NCBI RefSeq assembly: GCF_001436225.1 | Contig: NZ_AYYO01000012.1 | Location: 1 to 45,622, forward strand | DNA: 45,622 nt | Direction: 5' to 3' | DNA from: Lacticaseibacillus sharpeae JCM 1186 = DSM 20505 | GTDB lineage: Bacteria; Bacillota; Bacilli; Lactobacillales; Lactobacillaceae | In this document: positions 1-9,337 of the stretch, piece by piece | Layout of the letters: every line of letters starts with the position of its first letter | How positions within the stretch are numbered: position 1 is the first letter of the stretch | Made by a program: the position numbers and the translations under genes | The notes under the pieces: generated by a model | The model's database searches: none | Told to the model about the DNA's origin: nothing | Seen by the model: only the letters and a program-made list of their open reading frames with translations

Positions 1-54
1 GGGCCTACACCTCTGAGTTGGAGAAAAATCTCCAACACCAGAAAGTGTAGACCC
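1..54 (-). other. Nested hairpin at window edge, possible operon terminator
   Basis: Bases 1-10 pair with 45-54, and 17-24 pair with 29-36 inside them. One position of the outer stem is a C/A mismatch in plus sense but a G-U pair in minus sense, so a minus-strand RNA is favoured. It lies just past the end of the minus-strand operon (stop near 84). It could be that operon's terminator or the start of a leader for a gene beyond the window. No U-run can be checked because the window ends here. Confidence 0.4.
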
Positions 55-83
55 GACATTTGTCTGGCCCTCTTGTTGTGGTG

Positions 84-1046
84 CTATTTAGCTACGAAAT
101 CGGCCATGGTGACTTGTTTCTTGATGATGCCCTGTTCATACAGCAGGTCGGCAATTGACTGTTCTTCCGCGGTGTAGGCGGTGGTCATCTTGCCAAACCA
201 GAATGTGCGGCGGTTAACTTGCTTGCTGACAACCTTCTTGGAGAGCTTCAGGTCCTTGGCCATCATGGTGATGAGCTTGGACTTGTGGGTGTTGGCCCAA
301 TCCATGTCGTCGGCCAGGTACTCAACGAGCAGGTCGGTGACGTCTTCGTGGTTACCGGCGTAGTTCCCGGAAATCAGGAGGTCCCGGTTGTTGACCCCGA
401 CGTCGGAACCACTAACCAGCATGTAGCCCTTGTACTGCAATTCAGCCTGCGCCGTGGATGGATCCCAGTTGGCCCACACGTCGACTTTACCCTTAGCAAA
501 GGCAACGGCGGCGGAAGATTGGGACATGTCCATCAGCTTGACGTCCTTGGTGGACAGCCCGGCTTTTTTAAGCACCTTCAGCACCATGTACTGGGAGGAA
601 GTGTTGCTGGTGTAGGCGATTTTCTTCCCCTTCAGGTCCTTGATGGTCTTGATGCTGCTGGCCTTCTTGACGACCAGGCCAGACCCGTTCTTCTTGGAGG
701 AACCGGCCGCAACGATGGTGAGCTTGGTGCCCCCAGCGGCAGCGGTGACTGGTGGGGTGTCCCCAACTCGGGCGTAGTCAATCGTCCCGGAACTCATGGC
801 CTCCATTTCGGCCGCTCCGTTCTGGAATTCCTTGAAGACGACGCGGTAGCCCTTGGCCTTCATCTTCTTGACCAATTGGCCGCGTGCCTTCGAGATGGAG
901 AGGGGGTCACCGGCCTGGTAACCAATGGTGACGGTCTCGAGGTCGGCCGTGGAGCTGGTCTTGGTCAGGGTGTAGCCCCAAACCGCGTAGCCCGCGACGA
1001 ACAGGAGAAAGGCGGCGTAGAAAATTCGTTTGAGTGTTTTGCGCAT
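84..1046 (-). CDS. SsuA/TauA-like ABC substrate-binding protein, membrane-anchored
   Basis: A 320-residue extracytoplasmic binding protein of the NMT1/SsuA/TauA fold (aliphatic sulfonate, taurine and thiamine-precursor group). It has the family pattern: an early VTIGYQAGDPLS strand, a GDTPPV loop, a DLKGKKIAY stretch and a VDVWANWDP segment. The N-terminus (KRIFYAAFLLFVAGYAVWGY) is a hydrophobic segment with no lipobox cysteine, so the protein is probably held by an uncleaved anchor or released by signal peptidase I. It starts 3 bases after the acyl-CoA ligase stop and is the last gene of the operon. No permease or ATPase partner is present in the window, so it is either an orphan or works with a distant transporter. 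The fold is clear; the ligand is unknown. Confidence 0.8.
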   Translation of the reverse strand: MRKTLKRIFYAAFLLFVAGYAVWGYTLTKTSSTADLETVTIGYQAGDPLSISKARGQLVKKMKAKGYRVVFKEFQNGAAEMEAMSSGTIDYARVGDTPPVTAAAGGTKLTIVAAGSSKKNGSGLVVKKASSIKTIKDLKGKKIAYTSNTSSQYMVLKVLKKAGLSTKDVKLMDMSQSSAAVAFAKGKVDVWANWDPSTAQAELQYKGYMLVSGSDVGVNNRDLLISGNYAGNHEDVTDLLVEYLADDMDWANTHKSKLITMMAKDLKLSKKVVSKQVNRRTFWFGKMTTAYTAEEQSIADLLYEQGIIKKQVTMADFVAK

Positions 1047-1049
1047 TAG

Positions 1050-2570
1050 TTAGTCCTCCGTCATTGCTTCAACAATCTTGGTCAATTGTGGACGCATAAT
1101 CTTGTTGGTGGGGTTGAGCGGGAATGAATCGACAAAATACACTTGGGTTGGCCGTTCGAAGTTAGCCAGGTGCTCGGACGTGAGTGCCATGATTTCCGCA
1201 CGGCGCTGGTGGTGCAACTGCTTGTCCTTGCTGCCATCAATGACGACGGCGGCCACGGCTTCCCCATAGATGTCGTCGGCCACGGGCACGACGGCGACGT
1301 TCTGGACGTAATTGAGCTGTTCGATGATGCCTTCAACCTTGGTTGGGCTGACTTTTTCGCCGCCCCGGTTGATGATGTCCTTAGAGCGGCCGACCAGCCA
1401 CAGGTAACCGTCAGCATCGAAGTAGCCGAGATCACCGGTGAGCATCCAGCCGTCCTTGAAGGAGTCAGGGTGCGGCTCCATGTAGTCGGTGATGACGTGG
1501 TTACCGCGGATGGCGATTTCGCCGTGCAGGCCCGGAGTCTGGACGAAGTTATCACCGGCGACAATTGCTACGTCCGTCTTGTACGGCTTACCGGCAGAAC
1601 CGACCTTAATGGCGTCCAGGGGATTGAGCGTGCACTGACTGCAGGATTCGGTCATCCCGTAGCCCTCGAGGATTGGCACCTTGAACCGCTGAACGAATTC
1701 TTTGTGCCGGCTGACCGTCAGCATGCTGGAGGCACAGCGGATGAAGCGTAACTTGTGGTCCGGACGAAAGGCTGCGTTGGCCGCGTCGTTCTTGAGCAAG
1801 ATGGCGACGATGGTGGGCACAACCGATGACCAGGTCACGTCGTTATTCAGCACCTGCGGCCAGAACCGGGATGCGGAGAACTTCGGGGCGATGACCATTT
1901 TGCCCCCGGCCAGGAAACTGGAGAGCACCAGCACCAGCTGCGCGTTGATGTGGAACATCGGCATCACGATGAGCACGGTGTCCTCGGGCGTCAACTCGTG
2001 GCTTTCCAAATCGTCGTGCGCGGCGTTGATCATCATCGCGTGGGTTTCGCCGACGCCCTTGGGCTTGCCAGTGGTCCCGGATGTGTTCAAGATCATGCCG
2101 AGGGTGTCTTCAGTTGGGGCATCGTAGTTCGCGGGCGTTGTGTGCTGCAGGTTCTGCAGGAGCACGAGCCCGTCGAACATGCGTAGTTCCGGCAGCGGGA
2201 TTTCTTTGATCGCGTCGAGTTCGGTAAAGACGGCGGCGCGGGCGGTGTCGACAATGACGCCGGCGTAGTGGTTTTCGTTGAAGTCGGCGACGAGGCCGTC
2301 CAGACCGGTTGATGGGGCCACAGGGTGAATCGTGGCGCCCATGTACCACATTGCCTGGTTGATTGGCAGGTAGACGGGTGAGTTCTGCAAGCACATCAGG
2401 ACCACGTCGTCTTTACCAATGTTGGCGCTGCGCAGGGCGGCATCCATTACGTTGATGTCGTGGCTCAGGTCACTACCGGTGAACCAGGTGTTGCTGGCTT
2501 CGTCCTTAACCACATTTTCGGTTTGCACCGCCGCGAGCCGGGCGTGCAATTCATCAGTTAATCTTGTCAT
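1050..2570 (-). CDS. AMP-forming acyl-CoA synthetase (ANL superfamily, oxalate/fatty acid-CoA ligase-like)
   Basis: A 506-residue adenylate-forming enzyme that activates a carboxylic acid with ATP and transfers it to CoA or another thiol. The P-loop motif TSGTTGKPKG is at residues 163-172. It is followed by the YGMTES motif, the GDLGYFD hinge region, GRSKDIINRGGEKVSP, and a C-terminal catalytic lysine in NPTNKIMR. Length is normal for the family and both domains are intact. It sits between a membrane acyltransferase (12-base gap) and a binding protein (3-base gap) in one operon, so its product may feed the acyltransferase. Overall similarity feels closest to oxalyl-CoA ligase-type enzymes, but substrate cannot be read from sequence by eye. 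Confidence 0.85.
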   Translation of the reverse strand: MTRLTDELHARLAAVQTENVVKDEASNTWFTGSDLSHDINVMDAALRSANIGKDDVVLMCLQNSPVYLPINQAMWYMGATIHPVAPSTGLDGLVADFNENHYAGVIVDTARAAVFTELDAIKEIPLPELRMFDGLVLLQNLQHTTPANYDAPTEDTLGMILNTSGTTGKPKGVGETHAMMINAAHDDLESHELTPEDTVLIVMPMFHINAQLVLVLSSFLAGGKMVIAPKFSASRFWPQVLNNDVTWSSVVPTIVAILLKNDAANAAFRPDHKLRFIRCASSMLTVSRHKEFVQRFKVPILEGYGMTESCSQCTLNPLDAIKVGSAGKPYKTDVAIVAGDNFVQTPGLHGEIAIRGNHVITDYMEPHPDSFKDGWMLTGDLGYFDADGYLWLVGRSKDIINRGGEKVSPTKVEGIIEQLNYVQNVAVVPVADDIYGEAVAAVVIDGSKDKQLHHQRRAEIMALTSEHLANFERPTQVYFVDSFPLNPTNKIMRPQLTKIVEAMTED

Positions 2571-2582
2571 TTCTGTTTTCCT

Positions 2583-3767
2583 CTATTTTGTTGTTGCGGG
2601 TGCTTTTTTACGGATGTGCCAGTTCGGCCGCCCAATCAGAATGCCAAATGGTGGCACCTTGTAGCAGAAGTACGAGAGCAGCCACGTCCCGCCGAGCGCG
2701 ATGATGTACACGAGGGGGGCGGAAAGGAGCCAGCCCCAGTCACTCAGCCCAATTTTTGGGATGTACACCGCAATGATTGTCAGCATGATGGACTGCATGA
2801 GGTAAATCCCAAACGAAATTTTCGACGACAGCGCCACGAACTTCGCGAACGGCTGCCAGCGGGGCCGGGTGCGCCGCTGAGCGTAACCGAGGCTCAGTGA
2901 GAAGACCGTTGCGACCATGAAGCTGGCGTAGATGACCAGGTACGGTTGGTGAATCAATTCTGCGTAGTGGCGGGTGAGCCCCAAGTGTAAGGTGTTGAAG
3001 TAGTACAATCCGAGCGTTCCGGCAGCGAGAAGTGCCGTGATGCCGTAGAGCCACCACTTAACCTTGCCGAGGAAGGCCACGACTTCTTGGTAGTGAATGG
3101 AGGAAAAACCGCCGGCCAGGAAGTAGAACTGGTAGGCCAGAATGAAGTTCCCGTAGTGGGAGAACAGGTATGGCCAGCCATCGTGACTGATGTAGGGAAA
3201 GTAATATTTAGCCCAGAACGTGAAGGCAATCTGGAACGCGAGTGAAATGCCCATCAGAATCAGGTGGTTGCGTGTGGTCTTGAGCCACTTGAACAGCCAT
3301 ACCAACAGCGGGAAGATCAGGTACAGTTGGAACATGACGAGAATGTAGTACATGTAGAACCCGTCCGCGTGCACCAGGTGGTACCACCAAGCCGTGCCCC
3401 ATTCGGCAAAGGACATGGAGCCGGCCGCGACGATAGTCGTGAAGAAGGTGAAGAACCCATTCCAGAATATGTAGGGAATCCCGGAGCCCTTGTAGCGCTT
3501 GTACCAGAATGTTGGCCAAATATTATTTTTCTTATTGTAGTACTGCAGGAAGAGGACGAGCCCGGAGATGAACATGAAGCCCATTCGCGTGAAGTGGAGA
3601 ATCAGGTGGGTGGCCAGCATGACCAGGTACGGCGTGCTGTCGGTATGCATGGGGGTGGTGACGGTGGAAGTGGCGTGGTTAGCGAGCACCCCGAAGATGA
3701 AGATGACGCGCATCAGGTCAACTTCGTATAGGTACGGCTTTTTGCGCTTTTTGGTTTCTGTTGCCAA
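2583..3767 (-). CDS. Membrane acyltransferase, acyltransferase-3 family
   Basis: A 394-residue polytopic protein with about ten hydrophobic segments. It starts LYEVDLMRVIFIFGVLANH, the usual opening of acyltransferase-3 (OafA/WecH-type) proteins with a conserved arginine and a later histidine in TM1. Such proteins transfer acyl groups across the membrane onto cell-surface glycans or lipids. It is the first gene of a tight three-gene operon with an acyl-CoA ligase and a binding protein, which suggests that the ligase prepares the acyl donor. The acceptor is unknown. The start follows GGTTCCCTTCTC-like sequence rather than a textbook RBS, so the exact start is less certain than the rest. Confidence 0.85.
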   Translation of the reverse strand: MATETKKRKKPYLYEVDLMRVIFIFGVLANHATSTVTTPMHTDSTPYLVMLATHLILHFTRMGFMFISGLVLFLQYYNKKNNIWPTFWYKRYKGSGIPYIFWNGFFTFFTTIVAAGSMSFAEWGTAWWYHLVHADGFYMYYILVMFQLYLIFPLLVWLFKWLKTTRNHLILMGISLAFQIAFTFWAKYYFPYISHDGWPYLFSHYGNFILAYQFYFLAGGFSSIHYQEVVAFLGKVKWWLYGITALLAAGTLGLYYFNTLHLGLTRHYAELIHQPYLVIYASFMVATVFSLSLGYAQRRTRPRWQPFAKFVALSSKISFGIYLMQSIMLTIIAVYIPKIGLSDWGWLLSAPLVYIIALGGTWLLSYFCYKVPPFGILIGRPNWHIRKKAPATTK

Positions 3768-4015
3768 GAGAAGGGAACCTCACATTTTTTAGAGTTGCGC
3801 GGGCGAAGCGAACCGGCGCACGGTAATTTTTAAGAATAATCAAATTCTAGCCCGTAAATGTGGCGATTTTGTGTTTAAGCTGTAGAAAAAGTGGTGGTTT
3901 CTGAAACTTTTTCGCAAAACTGTTGCGACTAATGCCAACTAGGTTGAAATCCAGCCCGCGAAACCGGTATAATTATCTTAGGGGCAACCCGCCATTTTGA
4001 CGAACGGAGGACTGA

Positions 4016-5845
4016 ATGATGCGACTGTTGAAAACCTATTGGCGATTGTGGTTCGTCTTGACTGTGGGCATTATCGCTGCGATTCTGACTTGGGGTGTGC
4101 ATGAGCCCAAGGCGGCGCAGTGGTTGATTACCGGCGCGGCGCTGATACTTGCGGCCATTATGTTCTGGGAAATGATCAAAACGCTGATGAGCGGCAAGTT
4201 CGGGGTGGACCTGCTCGCCATTACCGCGGTGGTCGCCACCATCGCGGTCGGCGAATATTGGGCCGGCCTGATTGTGCTGCTCATGCTGACTGGTGGGGAT
4301 GCGCTGGAAGACTACGCGGCCCACAAGGCAAACGGTGAGTTGCGCAGTCTGCTCGCCGGGAATCCGACCAAGGCCCACGTGGTGGTCGACGGCCAGGTGC
4401 AGAACGTGGCGGCGGATGCCGTGCGCGTCGGCGACATGCTGGTGGTCCGGCCGGGTGAAGTAGTGCCCGTTGATGGGGTTGTGGTCAGCGGGAATTCCGA
4501 CGTGGATGAGTCCAGTCTGACCGGTGAATCGCGGCCGGTGCCGAAGGAAAAGGGCGCCAAGGTAATGTCTGGGAGTGTCAACGGCGACGGGGCCCTCACG
4601 ATGAAGGCCGAAGCCACGGCGGCGAACAGTCAGTACCAGGGGATTGTGGCGCTGGTCAAGGAATCCATCGCCAAACCCGCACCGTTTGTCCGCATGGCTG
4701 ACCGCTATGCCGTGCCGTTTACACTCATTGCTTACATTATTGCCGGCGTGGCCTGGTACTTTGCCGGCGACCCCGTGCGCTTCGCCGAAGTGCTCGTCGT
4801 GGCCTCCCCGTGCCCACTGATTCTGGCGGCGCCGATTGCCTTAGTTTCCGGGATGAGTCGTACCAGTCGCAACGGGATTGTGGTGAAGACCGGGGCGGCG
4901 ATTGAGAAGCTCGCGGCGGCCAAGACGGCGGCGTTCGACAAGACCGGGACCATTACGCGCGGGGTGCTGCACGTCGACGGTGTGCACCCAGCGCGGCCTG
5001 AATGGCTCGATGCCGACAGCCTGCTGCACATCGCGGCGGCCGCCGAGCACCACTCCGGCCATATTTTGGCCCGTTCCCTGGTGCAAGCGGCGGGGAATGA
5101 TTTGCCCGCAGCCAAGGACGTGACCGAAAAAACGGGTGCCGGAGTCAGTGCGACGGTGAACGACCAGCACGTGCTGGTGGGGAAAGCGAAGTTCGTGGGC
5201 GTGGAACCCGAAAGCGACGTGACCGCGGTCTACGTCAGCATCGATGGCGCCTACGCGGGCTACATCAACTTCGCCGATGAAGTGCGCCCTGAAGCGCGCG
5301 CGACGATGACTGCGTTGCACGCACTGGGGGTGCACAACCTGGTGATGATTTCTGGTGACCGCAAACCCATCGCCGCTGAAGTCGCCCAGACGGTTGGCAT
5401 CGACGAAGTGTACGCGGAGCAGCTGCCGCTGGACAAGATCAACATCATTCGCGAAGTGCCTAAGCACCAGCGGCCGGTCATCATGGTCGGCGATGGTGTG
5501 AACGACGCGCCATCACTCAGCGCCGCCGACGCCGGGATTGCGATGGGAGCGCACGGGGCCACCGCAGCGAGTGAGTCCGCCGACGTTGTGATCTTACGCG
5601 ATGACCTCAGCAAGGTGGCCGAGGCCGTTTCGATTTCGCGGGACACGATGCGCATTGCGCGCGAATCCGTGCTGATTGGGATTGGCATCTGTATCGTCCT
5701 CATGCTGATTGCCAGCACCGGGATTATCCCCGCGATTGTCGGGGCGATGCTGCAGGAGGTTGTCGACACCGTGACCATCCTCGCCGCTCTCCGTGCCCGC
5801 AACCCGCGGCAGCGGAAAAGTAGCGTGCCGCTGGACGTGCACTAG
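4016..5845 (+). CDS. Heavy-metal P1B-type ATPase with SPCPL motif
   Basis: A 609-residue cation-exporting P-type ATPase without an N-terminal metal-binding domain. Visible are the actuator loop (DESSLTGESRPV), the TM4 motif SPCPL, the phosphorylation site DKTGTIT near residue 308, an HP-like locus (EHHSGHILA), the ATP-site MISGDR and the hinge GDGVNDAPSL. The last membrane segments carry LQEVVD rather than the HEG-type signature of cobalt/iron pumps. It resembles the lactobacillus heavy-metal ATPases with T/SPCPL in TM4; the ion is not clear. The start is the first of two ATGs behind ACGGAGGAC. It stands alone, divergent from the acyltransferase operon, with its own terminator. Confidence 0.88.
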   Translation: MMRLLKTYWRLWFVLTVGIIAAILTWGVHEPKAAQWLITGAALILAAIMFWEMIKTLMSGKFGVDLLAITAVVATIAVGEYWAGLIVLLMLTGGDALEDYAAHKANGELRSLLAGNPTKAHVVVDGQVQNVAADAVRVGDMLVVRPGEVVPVDGVVVSGNSDVDESSLTGESRPVPKEKGAKVMSGSVNGDGALTMKAEATAANSQYQGIVALVKESIAKPAPFVRMADRYAVPFTLIAYIIAGVAWYFAGDPVRFAEVLVVASPCPLILAAPIALVSGMSRTSRNGIVVKTGAAIEKLAAAKTAAFDKTGTITRGVLHVDGVHPARPEWLDADSLLHIAAAAEHHSGHILARSLVQAAGNDLPAAKDVTEKTGAGVSATVNDQHVLVGKAKFVGVEPESDVTAVYVSIDGAYAGYINFADEVRPEARATMTALHALGVHNLVMISGDRKPIAAEVAQTVGIDEVYAEQLPLDKINIIREVPKHQRPVIMVGDGVNDAPSLSAADAGIAMGAHGATAASESADVVILRDDLSKVAEAVSISRDTMRIARESVLIGIGICIVLMLIASTGIIPAIVGAMLQEVVDTVTILAALRARNPRQRKSSVPLDVH

Positions 5846-5866
5846 GTAGTATTAATAATAAATTGG

Positions 5867-5904
5867 ACCCCGCAGTGCTTTCTTGAAGTGCTGCGGGGTA
5901 TTTG
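5867..5904 (+). terminator. Rho-independent terminator of the P-type ATPase gene
   Basis: A 9-bp stem (ACCCCGCAG with CTGCGGGGT) is followed by a short T-rich tail, 21 bases after the stop codon. Confidence 0.8.
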
Positions 5905-5996
5905 ATTGCTACCGAAACTTAACTTGGCAGCTGGACCATCATAGTGCATGATTAAGTGGATGAATTAACGCGGAAATCATGGAAGAGGTATTGCAC

Positions 5997-7250
5997 ATGC
6001 GCAAACGATGGATGCTGGGGTTAGTGGTGCTGACGACGCTGCTGACTGCTTGTGGGCACAAAACGCTAACGGGTGACACGGCCAAGAAGCAGTCGGCTAC
6101 CCGCCTGCAAAAGAAGGAAACCATCTGGGTGGAAACCAGTACGGTGCAGGGCAGTTTGACGAGTACGCACGGCATTAAGAAGCTGCAGCTAACCCCGCTG
6201 GCCAAGACCGACACGCCGGAAGTTTTGACCACGCACAAGGGCCAGTACAACGACTACACCAAGATTTCCCGGCAGGCCGTTGTGGCCAGCGCCAAGCAGG
6301 TGCGGGCGCAAAATGCGTCGACGGACAAGGACCTGAACAACCAGGAACACTATTTCACTCTGGCTCAGCTTAACGCCGCGCTCAAGCAGGCCAAGGCCAA
6401 GATTGTGCTCACCAGTTGGCACCAACTGACGTACCTCAAGGAAGTCGGCGGCGGGATGATTGCCCGGGGGAACAAGCTGTACTCCCTGCAGTTTAGCTAC
6501 ATGACCTCCAAGTTCAGCCAGACGGGCCAAGCCATTCCGCTGTGCACAGTATATTCTAGCAAGGCCGTGCAGACGCCGGCCAAGCACTTAAGCAACCAGG
6601 CGCATGCCGGCGTGTGGCGCGCCGAACCCGGTAAGGTGCAGGGCACCCAAACCGCGGCGGCCACGGACCTGTACGTGACGGGTGGCATGATTTACAAGCC
6701 CGTCACGGCCGGTATCGCAACCAGCGCGGAACGCCTGCAGGTGGAGGACTTGGCTAAGCTCAGCAACAAACAATTCTACAGTGCGGTGAATGTGCAGGCG
6801 GTCCAGCGGAAGGCCGTGCGCTTCGGTTACGCCATGCCGCACAGCACCACGCGCGCGGCCACGGATAAAGTGCTGGGAACCACGTATTTATTCATGAGTA
6901 AGACCAAGCTGGTGGCCATCAGCGACGGGAGCGCCGCGTTGTACAAGAAAATTGCCCCGGATAAGGAGAAGCCGCAGCCGCATGCGAACGCGAAGGCCTA
7001 CAAGACAGTCTACGCGGGTAAGGGCGGCACGAAGATGCAGGTGATTTCGGGGCAGCAGCTGGCAGTGTTCATGGCCGTCGATCAAGCGGTCAAGGGCACT
7101 AAAGCTGCCGCCGTCATGGACATGGACGGTAAATACATGGTCAGCAGCTATCAATCCCTGACCAACCTCGCCCAGTACAACCAGCAGGAAAACCCGACTA
7201 GTGGTGTGGCCGTGATTAAGAACGGTAAGGTCACGTACACCGCTGATTAG
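5997..7250 (+). CDS. Secreted lipoprotein of unknown function
   Basis: A 417-residue lipoprotein. The start used is ATG 5997, because an AG-rich RBS (GGAAGAGG) lies upstream and the signal peptide MRKRWMLGLVVLTTLLTACG then begins directly; the lipobox is LTAC. The mature part is rich in Lys, Thr and Ala, soluble-looking, and has no transmembrane segment or catalytic motif I can recognise. It is probably anchored outside the membrane. It is monocistronic, flanked by terminators, and converges on the GGDEF-EAL gene. It looks like the many lactobacillus-specific lipoproteins without assigned function. Confidence 0.75.
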   Translation: MRKRWMLGLVVLTTLLTACGHKTLTGDTAKKQSATRLQKKETIWVETSTVQGSLTSTHGIKKLQLTPLAKTDTPEVLTTHKGQYNDYTKISRQAVVASAKQVRAQNASTDKDLNNQEHYFTLAQLNAALKQAKAKIVLTSWHQLTYLKEVGGGMIARGNKLYSLQFSYMTSKFSQTGQAIPLCTVYSSKAVQTPAKHLSNQAHAGVWRAEPGKVQGTQTAAATDLYVTGGMIYKPVTAGIATSAERLQVEDLAKLSNKQFYSAVNVQAVQRKAVRFGYAMPHSTTRAATDKVLGTTYLFMSKTKLVAISDGSAALYKKIAPDKEKPQPHANAKAYKTVYAGKGGTKMQVISGQQLAVFMAVDQAVKGTKAAAVMDMDGKYMVSSYQSLTNLAQYNQQENPTSGVAVIKNGKVTYTAD

Positions 7251-7254
7251 ACGC

Positions 7255-7298
7255 AAAAAGACCGTACCATCCGCAGATTTCGGGTGGTACGGTCTTTT
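7255..7298. terminator. Bidirectional terminator
   Basis: A 14-bp perfect stem (AAAAGACCGTACCA and its complement) with A-run and T-run on the two sides separates the convergent lipoprotein and GGDEF-EAL genes. Confidence 0.9.
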
Positions 7299-7300
7299 GC

Positions 7301-9163
7301 TTACATCACGGGCAAACCGGGTTTGTTGTAGTAGTAGCCCTGCATCAGCGTGATGCCGAGTTCATCGCGGGCGTACTCAACCTCGTTGCTGTTTTCGACC
7401 CCTTCGAGCACGAATTCGATGTGCTTGTCGGTGGCGATTTGGTGCCAGAAGGTGATGCGTTCACGCATGGAGTCCGCGGATGTTTCTTTGCGCAGATTCT
7501 GCATGGCGAACTTGACGCCGTCAACGTACGGCAGCAACTTGCGCACGACTTCGTAACTGTTGTCGCTCCCCACGTCGTCGATGAAGATGTGGACCCCGCC
7601 CGCACGATAAATCGCGCTGATTTGGCGCATGATGGCGGCGTCGGGCACGTCGGTGATTTCGACAATCAGTTCTTCAAGCTGAGCGTCGTTGTTGCTGAAG
7701 TCGACCAGTGAGCGGGCGACGGCTTCGTCCATGAATTGGGCCAGCGTCAAGTTGATGGACATGCGGCCGATGTCGGTCATGTCGATGGTTTTCTGCAGCA
7801 GATTAATCTGAGTGGCAACCGAAATATCGAACATGTCGGGCAAAATCCAGCGGTCGTGCTCGTGGTCGAACATGCGCAGCAGCAGTTCATTGCGGTAGCG
7901 CGTGGCAGTTTCTGGCCCCACCTGCATGATGCCCTGGGTGAAGTACGTGTAGGTGGCAATCAGGTCGTGCTGGGCGCGGGTTTGCACCGTTTCACCCTCA
8001 ACCGTGATGGTATCGCGACCGGCACGCTTACTCAGATACAAGTTGTCGTCGGCGCGCTTGTACGTGTCGTCGATCGTGACGTCGTCGGCGCATACCTGGG
8101 TCAGGCCCATGGAGAGGGTGACGCCGATATCGAAGCCTTCGTACTGATAGTGTTCCTTACGCACCGCGTTCCAGCAGTCGGTGATGATGGGTAGCACGTC
8201 TGCTGGCGCTTGACCGGGGAAGGCGATGTTGAACTCTTCGCCCCCGGTCCGGTAGATTTGGTGGCTGTCACCATATTTATTCAACGTTTCGTTGAGCGTC
8301 CGGGCGACGCCGATGAGGACCGCGTTACCCGCCAGGTGGCCGTAATGGTCGTTGATTTGTTTGAAGTGGTCAATGTCGAGGGCAGTTAGCGACATTGGCT
8401 TGCCCTCTGCGCGCGTCTGCTCGAACATGTCGGTAACGTCGTGCTGGTACAGCGAGTACGTCTTGGCGTTGGTTAATTGGTCGAAGTCAGCAAGCTTTTG
8501 CAGCTGCTCGCGCTTGATGGTGAGCAGGTGTTCCCGGTGCCACAAGAAGGCGGCCATGGTGCCGTACGCGACGAACATGATGATCCCGCGAATTGTGATC
8601 CACATGGCATCTTCGGGAATGGTAAATGGGGGCAGCAGCGTCCAGAAAATCACGGCGCAGTATGTGAAGACCGCAATCGAGGCCCACAGGTGCGCACGAA
8701 TGGGGCGGCGCCACTTACGCAAGGCAACGAACCCGATGGCCAGGAGCACAATGGAGAGCCAGAACTCGGGCCGGTCGAAGTGGCCGCTGTGGTGCATGAG
8801 CCAGACCAGCAGCAGTGCGGCGGTGCGCGCGCTCAGCTCGGCAAGGTTGATGTCCGCGTCCAGCAGGGTAAAGACGAGCAGGAACAACCCGAGATTATGG
8901 AACATGAGCCCAGTGTTGATGGTCATGTAGCCAATCATGTGCAGCATGAAGCCCACGCCGATGCTCAGAACCATGAGGGCCAAGCGGGCCAGAGTGCGGT
9001 GGGCGTAGTTCTCATCCAGGAAGGCATCGTGATAGATGTTTTGGTAATGCCGAATGAAGCCGGAGATGAAGAAGACCCCGACAATAATTTGCGCAAGCCA
9101 CAACGACAGCGGCTGCATAATCAGATTCATGGTCATTGCAATGTGCATACCCAGAATGTGCAT
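7301..9163 (-). CDS. Membrane-bound GGDEF-EAL c-di-GMP protein
   Basis: About 620 residues if started at ATG 9163, which has a GGAGGA sequence 11 bases upstream; a longer start at 9205 has only a weak RBS. Order: an N-terminal block of roughly six or seven membrane segments, a GGDEF domain with RTGGEEF near residue 305, then an EAL domain. The GGEEF active site is intact, so cyclase activity is plausible. In the EAL part the first motif reads NELLLR (ExLxR kept), with INL, EITD, DDVG, a lysine in VKFA, EGVE and QGYYYNKP. Most metal and catalytic positions are therefore kept, but the usual KxD aspartate is lost. Net activity (synthesis or breakdown of c-di-GMP) cannot be called. Confidence 0.88.
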   Translation of the reverse strand: MHILGMHIAMTMNLIMQPLSLWLAQIIVGVFFISGFIRHYQNIYHDAFLDENYAHRTLARLALMVLSIGVGFMLHMIGYMTINTGLMFHNLGLFLLVFTLLDADINLAELSARTAALLLVWLMHHSGHFDRPEFWLSIVLLAIGFVALRKWRRPIRAHLWASIAVFTYCAVIFWTLLPPFTIPEDAMWITIRGIIMFVAYGTMAAFLWHREHLLTIKREQLQKLADFDQLTNAKTYSLYQHDVTDMFEQTRAEGKPMSLTALDIDHFKQINDHYGHLAGNAVLIGVARTLNETLNKYGDSHQIYRTGGEEFNIAFPGQAPADVLPIITDCWNAVRKEHYQYEGFDIGVTLSMGLTQVCADDVTIDDTYKRADDNLYLSKRAGRDTITVEGETVQTRAQHDLIATYTYFTQGIMQVGPETATRYRNELLLRMFDHEHDRWILPDMFDISVATQINLLQKTIDMTDIGRMSINLTLAQFMDEAVARSLVDFSNNDAQLEELIVEITDVPDAAIMRQISAIYRAGGVHIFIDDVGSDNSYEVVRKLLPYVDGVKFAMQNLRKETSADSMRERITFWHQIATDKHIEFVLEGVENSNEVEYARDELGITLMQGYYYNKPGLPVM

Positions 9164-9291
9164 AATGATATGAATCCTCCGTATCCAAAAGTTTTCTGCT
9201 AACATAATAACCTAAAATACCGACCAATGATACGTAAATGTCGGTGAAATCAGGCTTTTTTATGGCGAAATATAACTATATTTGTGGGTGT

Positions 9292-9328
9292 AAAGAAAAC
9301 GTCCCGTGTGCGGTGACACGCGGGACGT
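9292..9328 (-). terminator. Terminator of the PTS-trp operon
   Basis: An 8-bp stem (ACGTCCCG with CGGGACGT) plus an inner GTGT/ACAC stem. On the minus strand it is followed by TTTTC just after the trpA stop. Confidence 0.8.
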
Positions 9329-9337
9329 CTTGCAGTG

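Noticed and set aside
219-1049. Long plus-strand open frame opposite the binding protein
   Set aside because: It mirrors the codon structure of the clear minus-strand gene and has no family signature or RBS; a shadow frame.
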